DNA of 5,461 nt from Merdivivens faecigallinarum (GCA_017695055.1 JADILY010000108.1:1-5461), one strand, 5' to 3'. Numbered from the stretch's first letter, positions 1 to 5,370 are shown. Notes: generated from the sequence alone by a model not told the origin. Made by a program: numbers and translations.

Positions 1-31
1 TTTATTCATGTGCCATTCTACGATAGTCTGG

Positions 32-39
32 CAAAGATA
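32..39 (-). promoter_or_regulatory. Possible Bacteroidota -7 promoter box for a gene leaving the left edge
   Basis: Read on the minus strand this is TATCTTTG, a full match to the Bacteroidota -7 consensus TAnnTTTG. An ATG at 9-7 on the same strand begins ATG AAT AAA (Met-Asn-Lys) and stays open to the window edge, 22 bp after the box. Another ATG at 16-14 meets a stop after four codons and is not a candidate. I see no clear TTTG -33 element at the expected distance. The box lies in the 134-bp gap after the regulator, so the next minus-strand gene may have its own promoter. A six-base match can arise by chance, so support is weak. Confidence 0.35.
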
Positions 40-134
40 AATTCAAATCGGCGCGCTCGTCCCATCCTTGTAATTACCTATACTTCAATATTTTCAAAGA
101 ACTTTTGCGGTTTTTTACCGGACACTAATGAGAA

Positions 135-1568
135 TCAATAAGAAATATGCCCGATATTGCGCATTTCCTTACGGTATTTTGCGGGAGGGCAGCCGGTTTC
201 CTTCTGGAACGCCTTGTAGAAAACCGCAATCGTATTGAATCCGACTTCATCCGATATGGCTTTCAGAGGAGCGGTATCGGCAGGGTCGGACAATCTCGCT
301 ATGGCTTCTTTTATACGCCACGAATTAAGCCACTGCGTAAAGGACATTCCCGAATACTGGTTTATAGCGGAAGACACGTATGAACGGTTGCTTTGTAAAA
401 TATCGGCCAGTTTTTCCAAAGACAGGTCATTCTGCCTGTATATCTTGTCCCGCGACATGATTTTTTCGGCCTCCATGAACAGCGACCTGCTTTTCTCATT
501 GTCCTCCGTGCCCGGCCCGACTGCTGTTTCGCAAGCGGAGATTTCAGCACGGTGCAGGAAACGCTGGTGCTGCTCTACCAGCTGCCTGTACATCCTGTTC
601 CTCCGGCGGTACAGAAACCACAGGCCGGCAGAAAGGGAAGAAACTAAAATGAAGGCCGAAAATATTATCACATATTTTGACCGGACACGTTCATTTTCCA
701 TTTCCTGCCTGTGGACTTTCTCCTCATAACCCATTTTCTGATAGTTCATCAGAAGATTATGGAAATCGCGCTCTTTCGTCAATAACGACAGACTGTCCAA
801 AAGATGATGGTATTCTTTATAATACGACAGGGCGGTACGGTCGTCGCCCACCGATGAATAAAAATCCGACAGGCCCGAAAGAAAATGATGGCGGTCTTCG
901 ATATTGTCGATAGAATACGAAAGGGCAAGACCGTCCTCGAAAAGCCTGCGTGCCCTTTCCGGGTTGCCCCATGCCAGTTCTAAACATCCCTGCTTGTACA
1001 TGTACTCCAGGCGCAGACCGGGCTCCTGGGAGTCCAGCCGGGAAGCAAAACGGGAATATGCCGAATCCGCCTTGGCATAATCGCCCGTCTCATAATATAT
1101 TTCGCCATGCAGCAATTGCAACAGAGCCTCCTGCGAACTGTTTTCCCGGGAAGGGACATAACGGGACGCCGAGTCGGCGTAAGCCTCGGCAATCCTGTAA
1201 TCTCCGGCCACGATTCCCATCTGCGCCGCCATTACGGCCCCGTAAAACATATTGTTCGTATCGTTTTCAGCCTTTGCAATCCTATAGGCCCGTATCGCAA
1301 GCGGCATTCCGGCCGCATCTTCCCTTTCATAGTAAATGGATACCATGTTGCACAGCAAAGGACACAAGGCCAAAGAATCGCCGGCCTCCCCCGCACAGTC
1401 TACGGCTTCGTTCAGATGATACAGGGCCTTGCTGTAGTTCAGCTCGCGTTTCAGGCACAAAATGGCGGAAACATTGTGGAAAATCAATCCTATGTGGTAA
1501 TCGGAAACCTGCGGAAGTACTTTCCCGATACGGGACAACTCCTCCTCGCACCGGCCGAAATCTTCCAT
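135..1568 (-). CDS. 3' part of the hybrid regulator: TPR repeats, membrane helix, AraC DNA-binding domain
   Basis: This is the 477-codon open segment after the amber stop, counted from ATG at 1568. Residues about 25-260 are helical TPR-like repeats; a typical unit is seen near 152-178, with GEIYYETGDYAKADSAY. A charged, coiled-coil-like stretch at 262-297 leads to one membrane helix at about 299-320, followed by RRRNR, which fits a cytoplasmic C-terminal side. Residues about 365-470 form the AraC domain: a first HTH at 382-404 (LSLEKLADIL then RSYVSSAINQ) and a second at 435-469 (LKAISDEVGF, then F-x-K-x-F and a PPAKYRKE end), both well preserved. The ATG at 1568 is merely the first Met after the amber. 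If translation restarted here the product would lack the signal peptide, so its TPR domain would probably not reach the periplasm. The intact domain is expected to bind a local promoter, possibly that of its own operon; the target is inference. Confidence 0.75.
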   Translation of the reverse strand: MEDFGRCEEELSRIGKVLPQVSDYHIGLIFHNVSAILCLKRELNYSKALYHLNEAVDCAGEAGDSLALCPLLCNMVSIYYEREDAAGMPLAIRAYRIAKAENDTNNMFYGAVMAAQMGIVAGDYRIAEAYADSASRYVPSRENSSQEALLQLLHGEIYYETGDYAKADSAYSRFASRLDSQEPGLRLEYMYKQGCLELAWGNPERARRLFEDGLALSYSIDNIEDRHHFLSGLSDFYSSVGDDRTALSYYKEYHHLLDSLSLLTKERDFHNLLMNYQKMGYEEKVHRQEMENERVRSKYVIIFSAFILVSSLSAGLWFLYRRRNRMYRQLVEQHQRFLHRAEISACETAVGPGTEDNEKSRSLFMEAEKIMSRDKIYRQNDLSLEKLADILQSNRSYVSSAINQYSGMSFTQWLNSWRIKEAIARLSDPADTAPLKAISDEVGFNTIAVFYKAFQKETGCPPAKYRKEMRNIGHISY

Positions 1569-1580
1569 AAACAGGTAAGC

Positions 1581-1868
1581 CTACGCAAGATTCGCGCGGG
1601 CGAACAGGACTTCTTCATCAAGGGTTTTTCCATCCCCGTCCGCCGTACCGTCCGGCAAAGAAGCCAGATACAGAGGTATTTTCTCAGCCAATTCGGCAAA
1701 TCTGCGCTCACGGGTAAGGCTTACCCATAAATCCCGGACCTCCTCTTCGGCAATATCACCATCCAGGGCGACATCATTTCCCACGGCAGCATAGGAAGAA
1801 ATGCCTGCGGCAGCAAAAACCGCCGCAAGCACTCCCCATACAAAAATCCTATATTTCAGACAGCGCAC
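1581..1868 (-). CDS. 5' part of the hybrid regulator: signal peptide and first TPR helices, ending at the amber codon
   Basis: Ninety-five codons from GTG at 1868. The N-terminus is a clear signal sequence: basic MRCLKYR, a hydrophobic core at about 8-23, and a likely cut after SSYA near residue 27. Residues 40-95 are amphipathic helices of TPR character (EEEVRDLWVSL, RRFAELAEKI, LDEEVLFARANLA). GTG is the only start that keeps the whole signal peptide, as no other Met lies in the segment. It sits two codons after the in-frame TAA of the S41 gene, so translation may be coupled to that gene. By itself the segment would be a small secreted peptide with no recognised role, so I read it as the front of the broken regulator and not as a separate gene. 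Confidence 0.6.
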   Translation of the reverse strand: MRCLKYRIFVWGVLAAVFAAAGISSYAAVGNDVALDGDIAEEEVRDLWVSLTRERRFAELAEKIPLYLASLPDGTADGDGKTLDEEVLFARANLA

Positions 1869-1874
1869 CTGCGG

Positions 1875-3068
1875 TTACTGCGCCGATTCGATATAGTCCA
1901 ATGCCGCTTCCAGCTGCACATCCGTACCAGCCATGAAGGATTCGCGGTCGAAAAGCACTTCCACATCAGGAATAACGCCTATGCCTTCAACCCTGTTGCC
2001 CTGCATGTCCTTGCCCATAGTCGTAGTGGTATAAATCCAGTACGAAGCGTTTTCGACCTCTCCGGTATAACTGTAGTCGAAATTGCCCATCAGGGCTCCC
2101 AGGCCTCCGTAAGTCCTTTCACCTATTACCGCACCGTTAGGCAGTTCCTTCACAAGCAGCGAAGACATCTCCGACATGGAAACCGAATTGAGGTCTACAA
2201 GCTGCACCAACGGAACCTGAATCCGACGGCTGTCCTCGGCCGGATATGCCATGCAAGGGGTCCACGGGCCGTAATCATAACGTCCCAGACCGTTTTTCGT
2301 CCTCATCCACATTATCTGTGTCGGCTCGCTCATCAGCATCGAATGCATAAGATTCAAATCGTTTAGATAGCCTCCACCGTTGTTCCTCACATCGATTATC
2401 ACACCTTTCAGTCCCGGCGTATTGTCTATAATATTGAAGAAATTCTGATATACCTGATACATTGCGTTACTTTCGAGATTATCGGTATAATACATCAGAT
2501 ACGTCCAGTGGAATCCCGAAAAATAGATATAAGCCACATTGTCTATCAGATATGACATTGCGACCATATAGGAATCACCTACATATCCGGCAGCCCCGCT
2601 GAACTGCGTTATCCTGCCATTGGCCACTTCCGCCTGTGCATTATTGACGAGCTGCTGTATGTCCATCGCCTCATGATAATAGTCCCTGGTAAGAATTTCT
2701 ATCTGGGCCGGCTGGGAATAAATATAATATTCGGTACTCTTCAGCGCAAAGAGATAGTGGTGGTCCACAAGGCCGGATGTCATCTCCTGGAACAGCTCTC
2801 CCGCCTCGTCGAACGTGCTCATGGTATAATCGCCGAGGGCCTCGAACCGGGGAGCATAACTGCTATATACCTCATCCCAGTCCGTTTCATCTATATCCCA
2901 GAACACATAATTGTAATTCATCGCATTCCAGAAGGATTCAAAAACTTCCGACCAGGTGGTGAAATTCCCTTCCTCCGAAGGCGGCAGCAAATCGACTTCC
3001 TGTTTCTGGCAAGATACGAACGGCAGGAAAGCCGCCGATATGCAAATCAAAAGAAAAATCTTCTTCAT
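1875..3068 (-). CDS. S41-family serine peptidase, predicted lipoprotein
   Basis: A 397-aa protein related to C-terminal-processing and tricorn-type peptidases, which cut unfolded or tagged proteins in the envelope. MKKIFLLICISAAF with FVSC gives a lipoprotein signal and lipid attachment at Cys20. The S41 core is clear: IIDVRNNGGG ending at 233; SVSMSE at 295-300, where Ser297 aligns with the catalytic Ser of S-A-S-A-S-E; and EGIGVIPD at 361-368. The Lys normally found in the following G-E-T-x-F-G-K-G motif is absent (GERTYGGLGA at 316-325). Asp102-His103-His104 lies where tricorn-like members carry their histidine, suggesting a Ser-His catalytic set. No PDZ domain is recognisable. ATG at 3068 is preferred to the in-frame TTG at 3077 because it begins the standard MKK signal; TAGGA lies 10 bases upstream. 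The gene sits 31 bp after the barrel gene and 6 bp before the regulator, so the three are probably one operon. The substrate is unknown. Confidence 0.9.
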   Translation of the reverse strand: MKKIFLLICISAAFLPFVSCQKQEVDLLPPSEEGNFTTWSEVFESFWNAMNYNYVFWDIDETDWDEVYSSYAPRFEALGDYTMSTFDEAGELFQEMTSGLVDHHYLFALKSTEYYIYSQPAQIEILTRDYYHEAMDIQQLVNNAQAEVANGRITQFSGAAGYVGDSYMVAMSYLIDNVAYIYFSGFHWTYLMYYTDNLESNAMYQVYQNFFNIIDNTPGLKGVIIDVRNNGGGYLNDLNLMHSMLMSEPTQIMWMRTKNGLGRYDYGPWTPCMAYPAEDSRRIQVPLVQLVDLNSVSMSEMSSLLVKELPNGAVIGERTYGGLGALMGNFDYSYTGEVENASYWIYTTTTMGKDMQGNRVEGIGVIPDVEVLFDRESFMAGTDVQLEAALDYIESAQ

Positions 3069-3099
3069 AACTTCCAAATCCTAAAAAACGTTAAAACTC

Positions 3100-3828
3100 C
3101 TAAAACATGAAGACAGCGCCGGCCTGGACTACCATTGTATTGCTATACCTCGGAATATGTCCACGGTACTGCTTCTGCATGTCCGTAAGGGCATACATGT
3201 ACCTTCCTTCGGCGAATATCTCGACACACGATGCCGCCCTGTACTTCAGGCCCAGGCCTGCAAGAAGTCCGGCATCGAAGCGGTTGTCCCTGCGCGAATC
3301 GAAAGGTACGGCCTCGTCATAAGGGTACAGTACCGAATCGAAAGGCCCGAGAGACTCACCCCGCCTGTGGCTGTAAAGCCATGCACCTGCATAAATGCCG
3401 GCATTCACAAAGCCCCTAAGTTTCTTTCCACCGAAAGAAAACTGCGCGTAAACCGGTACGGACAGATAGTAATTTTCCACCTTTTCCCAAGGATAGGCCA
3501 TCATCTGCATCGACCTGTAGGAAGAATAATTCTTCGATACGGCGGCCAACTCTCCCGAAAGCGCAAACCAGTCATTGAAATTGTACTTCACTGGGACGGC
3601 TACATAGAACCCGTCACCGGCAGAATAATGGCGGTCATAATCGTATGCATCAGGAATGGAAAGCATATTGTTGGCATATCCCGCCGAAATCCCGATACCC
3701 CATCCCTTGTCGGGGTTCTCCTTCTTTTCCGGCCCGTCATGCGGCTGCTCGGCCATGACCGGCAAAACCGACATGGAAAACGCCGCAAACATCGCCAGCA
3801 TAATGGAAAACAAAAATTTCATTTTCAT
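3100..3828 (-). CDS. Outer-membrane beta-barrel protein, PorT-like (OMP_b-brl_2 type)
   Basis: A 242-aa exported protein. MKMKFLFSIM and a hydrophobic core run to a cut site after VMA (residue 26), followed by a short charged linker rich in Glu, Lys and Pro. From about residue 42 the chain alternates polar and aromatic residues as in short barrels of 8 to 10 strands: GWGIGISAGY, FYVAVPVKYNF, YYLSVPVYAQF, GFVNAGIYAGAW, and AGLLAGLGLKY near the end. The last residue is Phe (QAGAVFMF), the usual end of a BAM-inserted barrel. The pattern fits small Bacteroidota barrels often labelled PorT family or outer membrane beta-barrel; there is no sign that it is PorT of type IX secretion itself. ATG at 3828 is chosen over GTG at 3849 because the GTG overlaps the promoter box; ATG at 3822 is also possible. 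The stop is TAG, with an in-frame TAA two codons later. It is the first gene of the putative operon. Confidence 0.82.
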   Translation of the reverse strand: MKMKFLFSIMLAMFAAFSMSVLPVMAEQPHDGPEKKENPDKGWGIGISAGYANNMLSIPDAYDYDRHYSAGDGFYVAVPVKYNFNDWFALSGELAAVSKNYSSYRSMQMMAYPWEKVENYYLSVPVYAQFSFGGKKLRGFVNAGIYAGAWLYSHRRGESLGPFDSVLYPYDEAVPFDSRRDNRFDAGLLAGLGLKYRAASCVEIFAEGRYMYALTDMQKQYRGHIPRYSNTMVVQAGAVFMF

Positions 3829-3848
3829 AGAATCTAATATTATGCACA

Positions 3849-3856
3849 CAAAAGTA
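3849..3856 (-). promoter_or_regulatory. -7 box of the barrel-protease-regulator operon
   Basis: On the minus strand this reads TACTTTTG, a full match to the Bacteroidota TAnnTTTG -7 box. It would start transcription near 3842-3845, leaving a leader of about 15 bases before the barrel gene's ATG at 3828. No clear TTTG is present at the -33 distance. The match rests on position and box sequence only. Confidence 0.55.
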
Positions 3857-3978
3857 AGAAGTTTTTTTGACTTTCTGTAAGGGAAAAATTGCAGTACCGG
3901 ACCACATCATCGGCCACATTTTTATTTTTCCGTAAAAAATTCATCCACAGCGCTATCCCCACACAAGAAAATCCCGCT

Positions 3979-3986
3979 TAACTTTG
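3979..3986 (+). promoter_or_regulatory. -7 box for the transposase gene
   Basis: TAACTTTG matches TAnnTTTG and lies 94 bp before the transposase ATG. Transcription would begin near 3992, just before the two tandem duplications, so both would lie in the mRNA leader. A -33 TTTG is not obvious. Together with the minus-strand box at 3849-3856 this makes a divergent intergenic region. Confidence 0.45.
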
Positions 3987-4005
3987 CCTCACTATCGTTT
4001 GCCGT

Positions 4006-4043
4006 CATTTATCGTTTTTGCCAGCATTTATCGTTTTTACCAT
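4006..4043 (+). repeat. Two-copy 19-bp tandem repeat in the transposase leader
   Basis: Units 4006-4024 and 4025-4043 share the pattern CATTTATCGTTTTT(G/A)CCA(G/T), identical at 17 of 19 positions. A shorter, weaker relative (CTATCGTTTGCC) lies just before, at about 3992-4003. The repeats are AT-rich, sit between the promoter box and the start codon, and are unrelated to the 14-bp repeat that follows. They may be replication-slippage products, regulatory sites, or transposase binding sites. Confidence 0.8.
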
Positions 4044-4050
4044 TCAACCG

Positions 4051-4078
4051 GCAGGAGAACCACAGCAGGAGAACCACA
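4051..4078 (+). repeat. Exact 14-bp tandem duplication containing the ribosome-binding site
   Basis: GCAGGAGAACCACA occurs twice with no gap (4051-4064 and 4065-4078), two bases before the ATG at 4081. Each copy holds an AGGAG core. The second core (4067-4071) is nine bases from the ATG, a good Shine-Dalgarno spacing and unusual for Bacteroidota; the first is too far away. This site supports the ATG at 4081 over the upstream in-frame TTG at 4018, which would translate the repeats themselves. Confidence 0.8.
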
Positions 4079-4080
4079 GC

Positions 4081-4962
4081 ATGGAAAATCATTGGCACAT
4101 TTGCACCGAGGGACTGGAGAAAGATGTGATTTTCAGAAGCAGGCAAGATTACATAGATGGTATGAATTGCATACCCGTATGTGCCGTACAACACAAAATA
4201 ACGATTCTTACATTCTGCCTGATGAGCAACCACGTACATTTCATTGTCCGTGGAAACAAGGTTTCGTGCAGACAGTTTATCTTCCAATACAGAAGAAAAC
4301 TGTCACGCCTTGCAGATTTAAGCAGGAGCGGCACAACCATGAGACCGATTGAAGATATGGGCTACCTTATGAAAGCGATAGGTTACGTACTCCGCAATCC
4401 GGTTTCTGCCGGACTCGGCATAATGCCCGGCAACTACACATGGAGCTCCGCCTCATTATACTTCAGGGAGAAATTGTACTTCAGGGAGAAAAGCGAAGAA
4501 ACAATCCACGAGGGAAACCGCTTTGGAAAAACCGTGCGAAAAGTAGGCTCGTTAAGCTACAGGACAAAGCGGGAACTACTGCACTCCCAGACAGACCTGC
4601 TGGACGACTGCCTTATTTCTGAAGAAAATATGATTTTGCCCGAATGCTATATAGACACCGAGGCCGTAGAAAACATCTTCCGCACACCGGCAAGGCTCCT
4701 TTATGCAATCTCCCGCAATGAAAATCTGGAAATGGAATTGGATAACGGCATCCTTCATAAAACAAAATACAGCGACAACGAATTATACGGTTCAATAACC
4801 GGCCTGTGTCAAGAAAATTTTCATAAGAACCGCATTGAAGAATTAAGCATCGAACAGCGTTACAGTCTGGCAAAAATCCTCCATAAAAAATATGGCATCG
4901 CAGGAAAACAACTTTCGCGACTGACAAATACCGACCTCGCCATATTGAAGAAAATATTATAA
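4081..4962 (+). CDS. Y1/HUH single-strand transposase, REP-associated (RAYT) type
   Basis: A 293-aa enzyme of the IS200/RAYT transposase superfamily (Y1_Tnp). These enzymes nick single-stranded hairpin DNA through a tyrosine and a metal-binding His-hydrophobic-His motif. The N-terminus (NHWHICTEGLEKDVIF) and MSNHVHFIVRG at 48-58 hold the HUH pair His51 and His53. Tyr102 in GYVLRNPVSAGL is the predicted nucleophile, and YTWSS at 119-123 is the family signature after it. The length exceeds that of a minimal IS200 transposase (about 150 aa), and the C-terminal part (about 255-293: SIEQRYSLAKILHKKYG, IAGKQLSRLT) looks like a DnaA-C-like helical DNA-binding region, as in Bacteroidota RAYTs. The key residues are present, so it is probably intact. 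No accessory tnpB and no defined insertion ends were found. This favours a chromosomal RAYT acting on dispersed palindromes over a simple IS; the repeat-rich DNA on both sides fits that. Confidence 0.88.
   Translation: MENHWHICTEGLEKDVIFRSRQDYIDGMNCIPVCAVQHKITILTFCLMSNHVHFIVRGNKVSCRQFIFQYRRKLSRLADLSRSGTTMRPIEDMGYLMKAIGYVLRNPVSAGLGIMPGNYTWSSASLYFREKLYFREKSEETIHEGNRFGKTVRKVGSLSYRTKRELLHSQTDLLDDCLISEENMILPECYIDTEAVENIFRTPARLLYAISRNENLEMELDNGILHKTKYSDNELYGSITGLCQENFHKNRIEELSIEQRYSLAKILHKKYGIAGKQLSRLTNTDLAILKKIL
4456..4491 (+). repeat. In-frame 18-bp tandem duplication inside the transposase gene (LYFREK twice)
   Basis: Codons 126-131 and 132-137 both encode LYFREK. The two 18-bp units differ at one base (TTA versus TTG for Leu). 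The duplication lies directly after the conserved WSS motif, in the linker between the catalytic domain and the C-terminal part, and does not break the frame. It looks like a recent slippage event with little effect on the core. Confidence 0.85.
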
Positions 4963-4978
4963 ATCCCGCTCCACAAAC

Positions 4979-4991
4979 CCGGCGGTGCCGG
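4979..4991 (+). other. GC-rich hairpin just after the transposase gene
   Basis: CCGGC-GGT-GCCGG forms a perfect 5-bp GC stem with a three-base loop, 16 bp after the transposase stop. No T-run follows, so it is a poor intrinsic terminator. Its position directly before the GAAAACTG repeat array, with the last stem base opening the first repeat unit, makes it a candidate REP-like hairpin for the neighbouring transposase; that role is inference. Confidence 0.45.
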
Positions 4992-5069
4992 AAAACTGTG
5001 GCCTTGAAAACTGATGCCCACGAGAACTGCCGCCACGGAAAACTGCCGTCCCGAAAAACTGGCACGCTC
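4991..5069 (+). repeat. Five-copy degenerate repeat of about 16 bp built on GAAAACTG
   Basis: The core GAAAACTG or a one-base variant begins at 4991, 5006, 5022 (GAGAACTG), 5038 and 5054 (AAAAACTG). Spacings are 15, 16, 16 and 16 bp. The bases between cores are C/G-rich and partly conserved (for example CTGCCG after two copies). A small GCAC/GTGC inverted pair (5062-5065 with 5071-5074) closes the array. The spacers are shorter than the cores plus spacers of any known CRISPR array and are not unique, so this is a diverged minisatellite or an array of protein-binding sites. It is not coding in any convincing frame. Confidence 0.75.
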
Positions 5070-5090
5070 GGTGCGCTCCAGCCAAGAACC

Positions 5091-5189
5091 CTATTGATTA
5101 TCAAACAATTACAAAAACACTTGCACATTTCAAAGATTTTAAAAGCCCGAAATGTGCAGCCGATTTCATAACCCGTTGATAATCAATAG
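5091..5189. repeat. 99-bp concentric imperfect palindrome (MITE-like or REP-like hairpin element)
   Basis: The outer arms CTATTGATTATCAA (5091-5104) and TTGATAATCAATAG (5176-5189) are exact 14-bp inverted repeats. The inner arms TGCACATTTC (5122-5131) and GAAATGTGCA (5149-5158) are exact 10-bp inverted repeats. Both pairs share the same centre, base 5140, and are separated by 17 bases on each side; the apical loop is also 17 bases and has TTT/AAA pairing about the same centre. As RNA or single-stranded DNA this would fold into one long hairpin with a symmetric internal loop. The two bases outside each end are CC, too short to claim a target-site duplication. It may be a non-autonomous element mobilised by the adjacent Y1 transposase, a small TIR element, or a decayed large hairpin. 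Confidence 0.8.
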
Positions 5190-5220
5190 CCATTTCAAAG
5201 CGACTGCACCGCGCGCGCAA

Positions 5221-5319
5221 AAAACGGACCAGCGGATAATTCCGGTCGGAATCTTCCGTGGCTTCATTTCTCGCCCGTGACCCGAACAAAATCAACTTTT
5301 TCACCCCATAGCCAGCCAT
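5221..5319 (-). pseudogene. Fragment of a minimal nucleotidyltransferase (MNT) gene
   Basis: Minus-strand codons from ATG at 5319 encode YGVKKLILFGSRAR followed by NEATEDSD, an unmistakable match to the start of the MNT fold (YGVxxxxLFGSRARG, then D-x-D), known from MNT-HEPN toxin-antitoxin pairs. After SD the family has I-D-L-L-V; here the frame reads RNYPLVRF, so the second metal-binding Asp of D-x-D is lost (Asn) and one residue is extra. The Gly after GSRAR is Asn. Beyond LVRF the frame enters unrelated repeat-derived sequence (including IDYQ from the palindrome arm) and stops at 5101. Upstream, the same frame is closed by a stop at 5352-5350. Only about 30 residues of the roughly 100-residue family are present, and no HEPN partner is visible. 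I call it a decayed remnant and not a working gene. Confidence 0.65.
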
Positions 5320-5370
5320 TGTTCTTGTAAAGGGTTGATAATTAGCAATTTATAAAAACCACATCTGCGC

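Larger units (their letters stand above)
135..1868 (-). pseudogene. TPR-transmembrane-AraC hybrid regulator, split by one in-frame amber codon
   Basis: The whole locus reads in one frame from GTG at 1868 to TGA at 137-135, with a single TAG at 1583-1581 as codon 96. Reading through it gives a 577-residue protein: signal peptide, periplasmic TPR array, one membrane helix, and a cytoplasmic AraC-type double HTH. This is the usual layout of Bacteroidota hybrid regulators, in which a periplasmic sensor controls DNA binding across the inner membrane. The residues around the stop (RANLA, stop, AYLFMEDF) read like an unbroken TPR helix, so the TAG probably replaces a sense codon; TAC or TAT (Tyr) would need one base change. 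No frameshift or second stop is seen, so inactivation, if real, is recent. It is probably co-transcribed with the S41 gene, whose stop lies 6 bp upstream. Alternatives are a sequencing error or natural readthrough. Confidence 0.8.

Noticed and set aside
107..119. CGGT-TTTTT-ACCG as a terminator after the regulator
   Set aside because: The stem is only four base pairs and no adjacent T-run follows in the minus-strand direction, so it is too weak to call.
950..1570. Long plus-strand open frames opposite the regulator
   Set aside because: They are antisense shadows with low-complexity Pro/Arg-rich translations and no family character, and they overlap a well-supported gene.
1581..1583. TAG read as pyrrolysine or as a reassigned codon
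   Set aside because: No basis in known Bacteroidales biology, and another gene in the window ends normally at TAG. Sporadic suppression cannot be excluded.
3069..3077. TTG at 3077 as start of the S41 gene
   Set aside because: The ATG three codons later starts a normal MKK lipoprotein signal sequence.
3829..3849. GTG at 3849 as start of the barrel gene
   Set aside because: It overlaps the promoter box, so it would lie upstream of the transcript; ATG 3828 begins the signal peptide.
3941..3957. DnaA-box-like sequence (TCATCCACA at 3941-3949) as part of a replication origin
   Set aside because: A single near-match with no cluster and no origin-associated genes.
4018..4080. A longer transposase start at TTG 4018, adding 21 residues
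   Set aside because: The extension would translate both tandem repeats and has no family character. ATG 4081 begins the conserved NHWHICTEGLEKD region and has a well-spaced AGGAG.
4991..5069. The 16-bp array as a CRISPR
   Set aside because: Repeat cores are about 8 bp and degenerate, spacers are about 8 bp and partly conserved, and no cas gene is present.
4613..5128. A 171-codon minus-strand frame overlapping the transposase end and the repeat array
   Set aside because: It is antisense to the transposase, rich in Cys, Phe and Arg, crosses the repeats, and shows no domain.
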